56,014 nucleotides of DNA from Opitutia bacterium (GTDB lineage Bacteria > Verrucomicrobiota > Verrucomicrobiae > Opitutales > UBA953): positions 1 through 56,014 of the forward strand of contig SFEJ01000015.1 of assembly GCA_004558035.1 (NCBI GenBank). Direction: 5' to 3'. The notes beneath the pieces were generated by a model. It did no database searches. It was not told where the DNA came from and saw nothing but the letters and a program-made list of their open reading frames with translations. Both the position numbers and the translations under genes were made by a program. Shown piece by piece: positions 28,683-36,450 of the stretch; positions within the stretch are counted from its first letter, which is position 1, and every line of letters starts with the position of its first letter.

Positions 28683-28958
28683 ATGAACACGCTTCGCGCC
28701 AGAAGAAGAACTTTGCCCGTCGCGACCTCCTCCGGGTTGCCGCGGTCGGTTGCCGACCTGATTGCGCAGCAATCGAGCCTTTTTCGTGAGACCGTCGCCG
28801 AGCGCGACGAGATCATGCGCCACAAATGGCTGCTTTCCGAACGCGCCGGCCGCGACGTCGGATTCAGCGCCGCCGCCTACGACTGGATCGTGAACCACCG
28901 CGCGGCGTGGCGCCTCGCGTGGCGGAAACGCAATTCCGCCGCGCCCGCGTCCGCCTGA
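28683..28958 (+). CDS. Small protein with SERAGRDVG motif
   Basis: A 91-residue basic protein of unknown function. The segment HKWLLSERAGRDVGFSAAA followed by Tyr (about residues 47-66) resembles the C-terminal motif of actinobacterial DUF4032-type proteins (LSERAGRDVG), here as a free-standing small protein. It has no signal peptide or membrane segment and is rich in Arg. It lies 53 bp upstream of ribH on the same strand behind a plausible promoter and could be co-transcribed with it. I cannot assign a role. Confidence 0.6.
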   Translation: MNTLRARRRTLPVATSSGLPRSVADLIAQQSSLFRETVAERDEIMRHKWLLSERAGRDVGFSAAAYDWIVNHRAAWRLAWRKRNSAAPASA

Positions 28959-29011
28959 ACCTCGGCGTTTTTTTCGAGGTTCGTTCTTTCAGATAATTCC
29001 GCCGATTTTTT

Positions 29012-29620
29012 ATGAGCAAAAACAAACCGACTCACAAAACGGAAGCCCGCTCCGACCTGCGCTTCGCCATCGTCGCGTCGCGCTACAACGAGAAATACGT
29101 CGACCGCCTGATCGAACGCGTCCGCGCGCGCCTCCGCGAAAAGAAGATTCCGGCCTCCGCCGTCACGCTCACGCGCGTTCCCGGCGCCAATGAAATTCCC
29201 TACGTCGCGTCGATGCTCGCGCTCACGGGCGACTGCGACTGCGTCATCGCGCTCGGCGTCGTGATCGCCGGCGACACGCCGCACCACGAAATCATCGCGC
29301 ACGCGACCGCGAACGAGCTTCAGCACATCGCCGTGGACACGCAGGTTCCCGTCATCAACGGCATCGTCGTCACGCTGAACGAGGCCCAGGCGGACGAACG
29401 CGTCTTCGGCGAACAGGACCGCGGCTCGGAATTCGCCGAGTCCGCCGTCGAAATGGCGATGCTCGGCAACCGCCTCGCCGACTACCTCGAACAGCTCGAC
29501 CGCAACGACATGGAGCGGGAACGCAACGAGGAGATCTTCGGCAATTTCTCGCTCGACGACGATGACGACGAGGGCGACGACTTTTTCGGCTCCTCCGACA
29601 ATCCTTATCACAAGAACTGA
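29012..29620 (+). CDS. ribH: 6,7-dimethyl-8-ribityllumazine synthase
   Basis: Catalyses the penultimate step of riboflavin synthesis, condensing the ribitylaminouracil with dihydroxybutanone phosphate. Visible family features are SRYNEKYVDRL (N-terminal substrate loop), VPGANEIPYVA, and GDTPHHEII with the catalytic histidine. At 202 residues it is longer than the usual 150-160, because of an N-terminal lysine-rich extension and a very acidic C-terminal tail (DDDDDEGDD). The tail is an oddity and could project from the icosahedral or pentameric shell. It precedes nusB by 7 bp and is probably co-transcribed; ribH-nusB is a common pairing. Confidence 0.95.
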   Translation: MSKNKPTHKTEARSDLRFAIVASRYNEKYVDRLIERVRARLREKKIPASAVTLTRVPGANEIPYVASMLALTGDCDCVIALGVVIAGDTPHHEIIAHATANELQHIAVDTQVPVINGIVVTLNEAQADERVFGEQDRGSEFAESAVEMAMLGNRLADYLEQLDRNDMERERNEEIFGNFSLDDDDDEGDDFFGSSDNPYHKN

Positions 29621-29627
29621 GCCAGCC

Positions 29628-30167
29628 ATGCCCGACGACAAAAAGACTTCCGAGCCGAACCGCGACCGCGCCGTTCCCGCGAAACGCCGCCAGAACCGCA
29701 TCGCCGCCATGCAGTTCCTCTACGCGTGGAACGCCTCGGCGACGCACGGCGACCTCGCCGACGAGCTCTACGCGTTCTTCTCCGTCCCGCAGCAGTCCCC
29801 CGAAAAGAACGCTCCCGCGGACGCGGCGTTCGCGGACACCGAAAACCGCGGCAACCCGCGCGAATTCTACGCCTTCGCCGAAGAGCTCGTCACGGGAACG
29901 CTCAAGAATCTTTCCCGCGTCGACGGCGTCATCTCCGACGCCGCGCAGAACTGGGAGCTTTCCCGCATCGCGCGCTGCGACCTGGCGATTCTCCGCCTTG
30001 CCGTGTACGAGCTGCTCTACCGCACGGACATTCCGCCCGTCGTCTCCATCAACGAGGCGATCGACCTCGCGAAGACGTTCTCCTCCGCGGATTCGCACCG
30101 CTTCGTGAACGGCGTGCTCGACCGCGTGAAGAAAAACCTCTCCCGCCCGCTGCGCACGGCGCTTTGA
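29628..30167 (+). CDS. nusB: Transcription antitermination factor NusB
   Basis: A 179-residue all-helical RNA-binding protein that, with NusE (S10), binds boxA and supports rRNA antitermination. RRQNRIAAMQFLYAWN (about 20-35) is the characteristic N-terminal helix. RIARCDLAILRLAVYELLY and SINEAIDLAKTFSSADSHRFVNGVLDRV are the conserved C-terminal signatures. The central region is longer than in E. coli NusB (139 residues), with an acidic insert. The ATG at 29628 follows the ribH stop by 7 bp; the open frame before it overlaps ribH. ftsY follows 21 bp downstream. Confidence 0.95.
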   Translation: MPDDKKTSEPNRDRAVPAKRRQNRIAAMQFLYAWNASATHGDLADELYAFFSVPQQSPEKNAPADAAFADTENRGNPREFYAFAEELVTGTLKNLSRVDGVISDAAQNWELSRIARCDLAILRLAVYELLYRTDIPPVVSINEAIDLAKTFSSADSHRFVNGVLDRVKKNLSRPLRTAL

Positions 30168-30188
30168 GCCGCCGCGCGCGTTCCCGCC

Positions 30189-31103
30189 ATGTTCGGTTCC
30201 ATTCTTCAGAAATTCAAGGACGGCTTCAGAAAGACCGCCAGGCTCTTCGGCGCCGTCGGCGGAATCTTTTCGAAAAAGCTCGACGCCGCCTCCATCGACG
30301 AACTCGAAGAAGCCCTCTACGGCGCGGATTTCGGCGTGCAGACCGCCGACGAAATCATCGCCGAAATCAAGAAGGCCTATTCCGCCGACAAGGAGCTCCA
30401 CGGCAAAGACGCCGCGGAAATCGGACGCCGCGTGCTGACGCGCATCCTCGACGGCGCGGCCGGCGCCCTGCCCGACGTTCCCGCGCGCCGGCCCGAAGTC
30501 ATCGCGCTCGTCGGCGTGAACGGCGCGGGCAAGACCACGACGGCGGCGAAGCTCGCGCACCGCTTCGCCGAAGACGGCAAAAGCGTCATTCTCGGCGCGT
30601 GCGACACGTTCCGCGCCGCCGCGAACGAACAGATTTCCGCGTGGGCGGAAAAGCTCGCGATCGATCTCGTTCCCGGCAGACACGGCGCGGACGCCGCGGC
30701 GGTCGCCTTCGACACCGTGCGCGCGGCGCAGGCGCGGGAACGCGACGTCGCGATTCTCGACACGGCGGGACGCCTCCACACGAAAAGCCACCTCATCGAG
30801 GAGCTGAAGAAAATCGCGCGCGTCGTCGGCAAGCTCGACCCGGAGGCGCCGCATCACCGCTGGCTCGTCGTGGACGGCACGCTCGGCTCCAACTCCATCG
30901 AACAGGCGCGCATCTTTCACGAAGCGTTCAACCTGACGGGACTCGTCGTCACGAAGCTCGACGGCACGTCGCGCGGCGGCGCGCTCGTGGGCATCTGGCG
31001 CGAACTGCGCATTCCGATCTACTTCGTCGGTCTCGGCGAAAAGCCCGAGGATCTGCAGCCGTTTTCGGTTGAAAACTACGCGGCCGCCGTCTTTAATGCG
31101 TAA
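30189..31103 (+). CDS. ftsY: Signal recognition particle receptor FtsY
   Basis: The SRP-family GTPase that docks the SRP-ribosome complex at the inner membrane. The NG domain is complete: the helical N domain (about 20-90), Walker A GVNGAGKTTTAAK (109-121), DTFRAAANEQ, DTAGRLHT (G3) and VVTKLDGTSRGGA (G4). At 304 residues it lacks the long acidic A domain of E. coli FtsY, as in many bacteria, but keeps a short amphipathic N-terminus. It is the last classical gene of the ribH-nusB-ftsY run. The histone-like gene starts 19 bp later. Confidence 0.96.
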   Translation: MFGSILQKFKDGFRKTARLFGAVGGIFSKKLDAASIDELEEALYGADFGVQTADEIIAEIKKAYSADKELHGKDAAEIGRRVLTRILDGAAGALPDVPARRPEVIALVGVNGAGKTTTAAKLAHRFAEDGKSVILGACDTFRAAANEQISAWAEKLAIDLVPGRHGADAAAVAFDTVRAAQARERDVAILDTAGRLHTKSHLIEELKKIARVVGKLDPEAPHHRWLVVDGTLGSNSIEQARIFHEAFNLTGLVVTKLDGTSRGGALVGIWRELRIPIYFVGLGEKPEDLQPFSVENYAAAVFNA

Positions 31104-31122
31104 GCAGAAAACAATTACGATC

Positions 31123-31641
31123 ATGAACTCGCGCAAAAAACTCGTCACCGTCGTCCTTCCCGAAGCTCTGATTTCCGAAGCGGAATCCGTCCGCAGGCAG
31201 CACGGCATCCGCACGCTCAGCTCGCTGCTGCGGACCGCGCTCGCGGAGAAAAGCGCGGACGCGCTCAAATTCCGCCGCGAAAAGAGCCGCCAGATTTCGT
31301 TCCGCGCCGACGTCGAAGTCGTCGACGGACTGAAGGCCCTCGCCAGGAAGAACGGCGCGAGCCTCGCCGAAATCGTCCGGCGCCTGATCGGCAACGTCGG
31401 CGCGCTTCCCGCGAAGAAGCTCGAAGCCGCGGCGACGGCCTCGCGCAAAAAGAGCGTTCCCGCCGCCAAGCCCGCGAAGGCTCCGGCGAAAAAGGCGGCA
31501 AAGAAGCTCCCCGCGAAAAAAGCCGTCGTGAAGAAGCCCGCGAAGAAGGCGGCCGCTCCCGCGAAACCCGCGCCGAAGAAGCGCGTTCCCGCCAAGCCCG
31601 CCAAATCCCCGGCGAAAAAGCCTTCCGCGAAGAAGCGCTGA
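31123..31641 (+). CDS. DNA-binding-like protein: tandem ribbon-helix-helix-like motifs with histone H1-like tail
   Basis: A 172-residue protein in two parts. Residues 5-42 (VTVVLPEALISEAESVRR then SSLLRTALAE) and 57-90 (QISFRADVEVVDGLKALAR then SLAEIVRRLIG) each look like a strand plus two helices, the ribbon-helix-helix DNA-binding pattern. From about 95 to the end the chain is a Lys/Ala/Pro tail of PAKKA-type repeats like histone H1 or AlgP. The fusion suggests a nucleoid-associated protein. The ATG at 31123 is preferred; an ATG at 31096 would overlap ftsY. It may be read through from ftsY, and a strong terminator follows. Function inferred, not recognised. Confidence 0.65.
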   Translation: MNSRKKLVTVVLPEALISEAESVRRQHGIRTLSSLLRTALAEKSADALKFRREKSRQISFRADVEVVDGLKALARKNGASLAEIVRRLIGNVGALPAKKLEAAATASRKKSVPAAKPAKAPAKKAAKKLPAKKAVVKKPAKKAAAPAKPAPKKRVPAKPAKSPAKKPSAKKR

Positions 31642-31667
31642 GCGCCCGCGAAAAGCGATTCCTTTCA

Positions 31668-31699
31668 GGACGCGGCTTCCGAGCCGCGTCCTTTTTTTT
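31668..31699 (+). terminator. Rho-independent terminator
   Basis: GGACGCGGCT (31668-31677) pairs perfectly with AGCCGCGTCC (31682-31691) around a TCCG loop, followed by eight T. It ends the plus-strand run from the small protein through ftsY and the histone-like gene, before convergent thiE. Confidence 0.95.
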
Positions 31700-31727
31700 C
31701 GAAGATGACGTGAACGCCGCGCGCGCG

Positions 31728-32351
31728 TCACGCCGTTTCGCGGCGCCAGATTTCCTGCAGGGCGCAGATCGCGGCGTAGGGATCGGGAGACGAGCAGACG
31801 GCGCGGACGACCGAGAAGTTGCGCGCGCCCGCGCGGAGCACGTCGGGCAGGCGAGCGGCGTCGATGCCGCCGATCGCGACCGCCGGACAGGGGGCGGCGG
31901 CGATCATTTCCCGCATCGTCGCGAGTCCGAGCGTCGCGTCGGGAATGTCCTTCGTCGGCGTGGCATAGACGGGGCCGACGCCGATGTAATCGGGCGCGAC
32001 GGCGCGCGCGGCGGCGACCTGCGCGGGCGAATGCGTCGAGAGCCCGAAAATCTTCAGCGAGGGAAAGCGTTCCCGCGCGACGGGCAGCGGCATGTCGTCC
32101 TGACCGAGGTGGACGCCGTCGGCGCCGACTTCGACGGCGATTTCGGGATCGTCGTTCACGATGAAGTTCGTGGGCGTTCCCGCGGTGATCGCGCGCAGGT
32201 TCTTCGCGGTCGCGACGACGCGTTCCCGCGGCGCGTGCTTCATGCGCAGCTGCACGAAGCGCAGCCCGGCGCGCACGGCGGCCTCCGCGCATCGTTCATA
32301 GCTCGTCGCGGGATTGGTGACGACGAGGTAGAGACCGAAATTTTTTTCCAT
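31728..32351 (-). CDS. thiE: Thiamine-phosphate synthase
   Basis: Joins the thiazole and pyrimidine halves of thiamine (HET-P and HMP-PP) to thiamine phosphate. The 207-residue TIM-barrel shows VQLRMKHA (for the usual QLR..), NDDPEIAVEVGADGVHLGQDDMP, GLSTHSPAQ, YIGVGPVYATPTK and AIGGIDAARLPDVLRAGA, all family signatures. The ATG at 32351 gives the normal N-terminus. It lies downstream of thi4 on the same strand, and both are likely under the TPP riboswitch. A 200-bp spacer between them is occupied by a palindromic repeat. Confidence 0.93.
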   Translation of the reverse strand: MEKNFGLYLVVTNPATSYERCAEAAVRAGLRFVQLRMKHAPRERVVATAKNLRAITAGTPTNFIVNDDPEIAVEVGADGVHLGQDDMPLPVARERFPSLKIFGLSTHSPAQVAAARAVAPDYIGVGPVYATPTKDIPDATLGLATMREMIAAAPCPAVAIGGIDAARLPDVLRAGARNFSVVRAVCSSPDPYAAICALQEIWRRETA

Positions 32352-32379
32352 GGAAAAAGAATGGAAGTGACAGGTTGTC

Positions 32380-32545
32380 GGCGACAAGTGACAAGAGCAT
32401 TGGATAATGAATAGTGAATAATGGATAATGAATAACGCAGTGATGATGGCTGTCTTGAAATCCTTTCGGCGCAGCCGAACGCAAGGCGTTATTCATTATT
32501 CATTGTTCGCTGTTCACTGCTCTTGCCGCTTGTCACCTGTCACTC
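32380..32545. repeat. Family C long-hairpin repeat (MITE-like) between thi4 and thiE
   Basis: The two ends are imperfect inverted repeats: 'gtgacaagagca' followed by 'gataatgaataac' words on the left, and 'gcgttattcattattc' then 'ctgctcttgccgcttgtcac' on the right. The centre has the small hairpin CTTTCGGCG...CGAACGC. The whole roughly 165 bp could fold as one hairpin. A partial copy with the same centre lies at 1800-1900. No ORF inside is credible. Confidence 0.75.
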
Positions 32546-32551
32546 GTCACT

Positions 32552-33325
32552 TTATTTTAGGTCTTCCGCGATGAGCTTCGCGAGCTTGCGTCCGCTCTTG
32601 AGCATGCCGCCGAAGATCGGTCCCATGCGGAAGCCGCCCTGCACGTTGTTCGCCGCCATACCCGACGCGTAGAGCCCCGGGAAAAGCCGCTTCGTGTTCT
32701 CGACGGTCGTGCGCTCGCCGTCCTCCATCCACATCGGCTTTTCGCCGAGAATGCCGCCCGTGGGCGAATCGATCTTCACGCCCGCCTTGTTGACGGCCTT
32801 CTGCACGATCTCGCTCGGGTGCCCCGTGCCGTCCACGACCGCGCGCGCGGTGATGACGATCGGATCGACGTGCATTTCCAGCCGCCGCACCGGATTCCAG
32901 TTGATGACGACGCCCGAAATCACGCCGTCGTGCACGACGATGTCCTCCACGCAGACCGTGTTGAAGATCACCGCTCCCGCCTTGCGCGCGCCGAAAATCA
33001 GCCCCGACGCCATCTCGACGGAATCGAGCGTGCGGTAGCCGTTGCCGAGCGGCACGGTCGTGACGCCGAAATCGTTCAGAATCTCCGCCGCGTCGTCCTG
33101 CACGACGACTTCGTTCATCAGCATGCCGCCGCCCCAGGTGCCTCCGCCCGGCGCGAGCTTGCTCTCGAAGACGGCGACTTTGAAGCCCGCCTTGGCGAGG
33201 TCGCGCGCGGCGACGAGCCCGCTCGGGCCCGCGCCGACGACGGCGACGTCCACCGCGAGAAAGCTCTCGAGTTTCTTGAAAAACGAGCGCACGATCGCGC
33301 CCGAAATCTGTTCTTCCATGACCAT
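32552..33325 (-). CDS. thi4: Thi4-family thiazole synthase, probably sulfide-using
   Basis: A 257-residue Thi4 protein that makes the thiamine thiazole from NAD, glycine and a sulfur source. The dinucleotide-binding site VAVVGAGPSGLVAARDLA (about 28-44) and GGGTWGGGML (60-69) are clear. C-terminal NVQGGFRMGPIFGGMLKSGRKLA is the family signature. Plant and yeast enzymes donate sulfur from an active-site cysteine. Here the only cysteine is Cys125 (TVCVED), and the GTGHPSEIV segment (167-175) has none, so a catalytic, sulfide-dependent enzyme like the archaeal ones is inferred. A TPP riboswitch sits in its leader. thiE is downstream. Confidence 0.92.
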   Translation of the reverse strand: MVMEEQISGAIVRSFFKKLESFLAVDVAVVGAGPSGLVAARDLAKAGFKVAVFESKLAPGGGTWGGGMLMNEVVVQDDAAEILNDFGVTTVPLGNGYRTLDSVEMASGLIFGARKAGAVIFNTVCVEDIVVHDGVISGVVINWNPVRRLEMHVDPIVITARAVVDGTGHPSEIVQKAVNKAGVKIDSPTGGILGEKPMWMEDGERTTVENTKRLFPGLYASGMAANNVQGGFRMGPIFGGMLKSGRKLAKLIAEDLK

Positions 33326-33407
33326 GATTTTTGCTCTTTCTGTATAGAATTTTTCGTTTTCGGAAAGAGCGCCCGCGCGGGAGCGCGTTCCCGCGGCGCG
33401 GTCGGAA

Positions 33408-33494
33408 CTCAGCTTTCCCTACGCCGGCATTGCCCGGATCAGGTTCGCGGGTATGATCTCAGCCGACGGACGTTCCCGCGCGGCACCCCTCACT
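33408..33494 (-). promoter_or_regulatory. TPP riboswitch (THI box) upstream of thi4
   Basis: Read on the minus strand, the aptamer shows GGGGTGCC, then GGCTGAGATCATACCCG, GAACCTGATC and GGGCAATGCCGGCGTAGGGAA, the conserved blocks of the thiamine-pyrophosphate riboswitch. The variable P3 arm between GGGGTGCC and GGCTGAGA contains the genome-wide octamer GCGGGAAC. Downstream, CGCGGGA...TCCCGCG (33376-33395) can form a GC hairpin with no T-run, so control of translation or Rho-dependent termination is likelier than intrinsic termination. Binding of TPP would repress thi4 and perhaps thiE. Confidence 0.93.
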
Positions 33495-33586
33495 GAAAAC
33501 GTCCCGCAACGCTATTCCCGTTCCCGCCTCCGAGCAAGCGGAAAAAAGGCGCGGAAATCTTGACGCGGGAACGCCCGCGGCGGCGG

Positions 33587-36394
33587 TCACTTCCGGCGTT
33601 TCGCATAGTCGGCGGGCGTGCCCGCGAAGACGAGGCGACCGCCGGCGTCGCCGCCCTCGGGTCCGAGTTCGAGCAGCCAGTCGCACGCGCCGAGCACGTC
33701 GGCGTGATGCTCGACCACGAGCACGGAATTGCCGCCCGCGACGAGACGCTTCAGCATGCGGACGAGCTGGACGACGTCCTCGCGGTGCAGCCCCGTCGTC
33801 GGTTCGTCGAGCAGCAGCAGCGACGTTCCCGCCGCCCTTTCCGCGTCGCTCGGATTTTCGAGTTCCGCGAGAAAGCGCGAAAGCTTCAGCCGCTGCGCCT
33901 CGCCGCCGGAAAGCGTGTTCAGCGGCTGCCCGAGCGTGAGGTAGCCGAGCCCGATTTCGTCGAGCAGCGCGAACGCTTCGGCGATCTTTTTCGTTCCCGC
34001 GAAAAATTCCAGCGCCTCGCGGATCGTCAGCGCGAGAATCTCCGTCACGTTTTTTCCGTTCCAGCGGAAGCGCAGAATCTCGTCGCGGAAGCGCCGTCCT
34101 TCGCAGACGGGGCACGGCACGAAGACGTCGGACAGGAACTGCATCTCCACGGTCTCCCAGCCGGAGCCGTTGCAGTGCGTGCAGCGGCCGTCGCCGGAAT
34201 TGAACGAAAAGCTCGCCGCGGAGAGCCCCGCCGCGCGCGCCTCGTCCGTTCCCGCGAGCAGCTTGCGGATTTCCGCCCACGCGCCGCAGTAGAGCGCGGG
34301 ATTGGAGCGCGGCGTCTTCGAGAGCGGCGCCTGATCGACGAGCACGATTTCGCGCAGCGGCACGTCGCTTTCGAACGTGCACGGCGGCAGCTCGAAGTCG
34401 TCCTCTTCGGGAACGCCGGAACGGTCCGCGGCGAACTGCGCGAGCACGTTGTTGACCAGCGTCGATTTGCCCGAGCCGGAAACGCCGCAGAGCCCGACGA
34501 GACGCCGCAGCGGCACCGCACAGGCGAAATCGCGCAGATTGTGCGCCGTCACGTGCGCGAGGCGCAGCGCCGGCCCGCGCCCGACGGAGGCGTCCGCGCC
34601 GCCGCGGAGCACGTCCGCGAACACGCGTTCCCGCCGCCCGGAAAGCCACGCGCCCGTGACGGATTCCGCGCAGTCGAGAATGCCCGCGGGCGGGCCCGCG
34701 TAAACGAGGCGTCCGCCTTCCGCGCCGGGACGCGGGCCGATTTCCACCAGCCAGTCCGCGGCGCGCATCACGGATTCGTCGTGCTCGACGACGACGACCG
34801 TGTTCCCGCCGGCGACGAGTTTTTTGAGGATGCCGACCATGCGCGAAAGATCGCGCGGGTGCAGCCCGACGCTCGGCTCGTCCAGAATGAAGAGCGTGTT
34901 GGAAAGCGACGCGCCGAGGCACGCCGTGAGATTCACGCGCTGCACTTCGCCGCCGGAAAGCGTGCGCGACTGGCGGTCGAGCGTGAGGAAGCCGAGCCCG
35001 ACCTCGCGCAGATAGGACAGCCGCGCGCGCGTCTCCGCGAGCGCGAAGTCCGGCGCAGTCTTCCCGCTCGGCTCGGGCAGCAGCGCGAACAGCTCGTCCG
35101 CGGTCTTCGCGAAGAGCTCCGGCAGCGTGTTCCCGCGCCAGCGCCACGCGAGCGATTCCTCGCGGAAGCGCGTGCCGCCGCAGTCCGGGCATTTCACGTA
35201 GGCGCGGAAACGCGAGAGGAAGACGCGCACGTGCATTTTGTAGGACGTGCTTTCGAGCCAGTCGAAAAAGCGCTTCACGCCGTACCAGCCGCGCGTCCAG
35301 TCGCTCTCGTCCCAGTCCGCGTCGCCGTCGAGAACGTATTTTTTCTGCGACGGCGAAAGATCCTTCCACGGCACGTCCGTCGGGATCTTCCTGCGTTTGG
35401 CGGCGCGCATCAGGTCGCGCTGCGATTCGCCGTAGATTTCGCCGGAGAACGGCGCGAACACGCCTTCGGCGAGCGTGCGGTTCTCGTCGGGAACGATCTT
35501 CTTCCAGTCGAGCGTGATGACGCGCCCGAATCCGCGGCAGCGCGGGCAGGCGCCGAGAGGCGAGTTGAACGAAAAGAGCGCGGGCGTCGCGGCACGGAAC
35601 TGCCGGCGCGTCACGGGCGAGACGAGCTTTTCGGAAAAAACGTCGAAGAGCTCCGTCCCGCCCGCGGAAACGGCGCGGAAGACCGCGAGCACGCCGCCGC
35701 CGAAGCGGAACGCCGTCGCCGCCGCCTCGATGAAGCGCGCGCGCCCGGCGTCCTCGACGCGCATGCGGTCCGCCACGACGTAAAATTTTTCCGGCGCGGG
35801 AACGGCGGCGTCCGCCGCGAACGCGTCGAGTTCGACGAGCGCGCCGTCGGCGATCGCCTTCGTGAAGCCCTCGCGGACGTAAACGGAGAGCGCGCGTTCC
35901 CACGAGACCTTTTCGGGAAGCGCCGCCGCGAAGGCGACGCAGACCGCCTCGCCCGGGAGCGCCTCGCGGACGCGCTTCCAGACGCTCGACGGCGAATGCG
36001 CGCGCAGCGGCGCCCCCGTCGCGGGATCGAAAAGCTCCGCCGCGTGCGCGAACCAGACCTTCATGCGGTCGCAGAGCTCCGTCATCGTGCCGACGGTCGA
36101 GCGCGAAGTCTTCACGGTGTTGCCCTGCTTCACCGCGACGGACGGGCGGACGTTCTCCACGGCGTCCACGTCCGCCTCGGGCATGAGCTCGAGGAACTGA
36201 CGCGTGTAGGGCGAAAACGTCTCGACGTAGCGCCGCTGCCCTTCGGCGTGGAGCGTCTCGAAGACGAGCGAGGATTTCCCCGCGCCGGAGAGCCCCGTGA
36301 CGACGACGAGCTTTCCGATCGGGATCTCCAGATCGAAGCCCTTGAGATTGTTCTGCCGCACGCCGCGCAGACGAATCGCTTCCGCTTTACGCAT
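33587..36394 (-). CDS. uvrA: UvrA-family excinuclease ABC subunit A (divergent)
   Basis: A 935-residue DNA-damage recognition ATPase of the UvrA family with two ABC modules. Walker A sites are GLSGAGKSS (about 33) and GVSGSGKST; the signatures are LSGGEVQRV and LSGGEAQRL. The C-terminal zinc module (CTHC...CPVC) is intact. The first zinc module is reduced: ALFSFNSPLGACPRC keeps the second CxxC, but the expected earlier CxxC (CPICG-like) is missing. A mid CPDCGGTRF is kept. The ATG at 36394 gives the normal MRKAEAIRLRG start. It follows queC by 56 bp on the same strand. It may be the housekeeping UvrA or a UvrA2-type paralog. Confidence 0.85.
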   Translation of the reverse strand: MRKAEAIRLRGVRQNNLKGFDLEIPIGKLVVVTGLSGAGKSSLVFETLHAEGQRRYVETFSPYTRQFLELMPEADVDAVENVRPSVAVKQGNTVKTSRSTVGTMTELCDRMKVWFAHAAELFDPATGAPLRAHSPSSVWKRVREALPGEAVCVAFAAALPEKVSWERALSVYVREGFTKAIADGALVELDAFAADAAVPAPEKFYVVADRMRVEDAGRARFIEAAATAFRFGGGVLAVFRAVSAGGTELFDVFSEKLVSPVTRRQFRAATPALFSFNSPLGACPRCRGFGRVITLDWKKIVPDENRTLAEGVFAPFSGEIYGESQRDLMRAAKRRKIPTDVPWKDLSPSQKKYVLDGDADWDESDWTRGWYGVKRFFDWLESTSYKMHVRVFLSRFRAYVKCPDCGGTRFREESLAWRWRGNTLPELFAKTADELFALLPEPSGKTAPDFALAETRARLSYLREVGLGFLTLDRQSRTLSGGEVQRVNLTACLGASLSNTLFILDEPSVGLHPRDLSRMVGILKKLVAGGNTVVVVEHDESVMRAADWLVEIGPRPGAEGGRLVYAGPPAGILDCAESVTGAWLSGRRERVFADVLRGGADASVGRGPALRLAHVTAHNLRDFACAVPLRRLVGLCGVSGSGKSTLVNNVLAQFAADRSGVPEEDDFELPPCTFESDVPLREIVLVDQAPLSKTPRSNPALYCGAWAEIRKLLAGTDEARAAGLSAASFSFNSGDGRCTHCNGSGWETVEMQFLSDVFVPCPVCEGRRFRDEILRFRWNGKNVTEILALTIREALEFFAGTKKIAEAFALLDEIGLGYLTLGQPLNTLSGGEAQRLKLSRFLAELENPSDAERAAGTSLLLLDEPTTGLHREDVVQLVRMLKRLVAGGNSVLVVEHHADVLGACDWLLELGPEGGDAGGRLVFAGTPADYAKRRK

Positions 36395-36450
36395 GGGGCG
36401 GAATCTTCGTCGTTTTTCCGCGTTCCCGCAACCCGGAACGCGCCGCGCCG

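Noticed and set aside
28653..28898. Minus-strand frame opposite the small SERAGRDVG gene
   Set aside because: Shadow of the plus-strand gene, which has a promoter and better composition.
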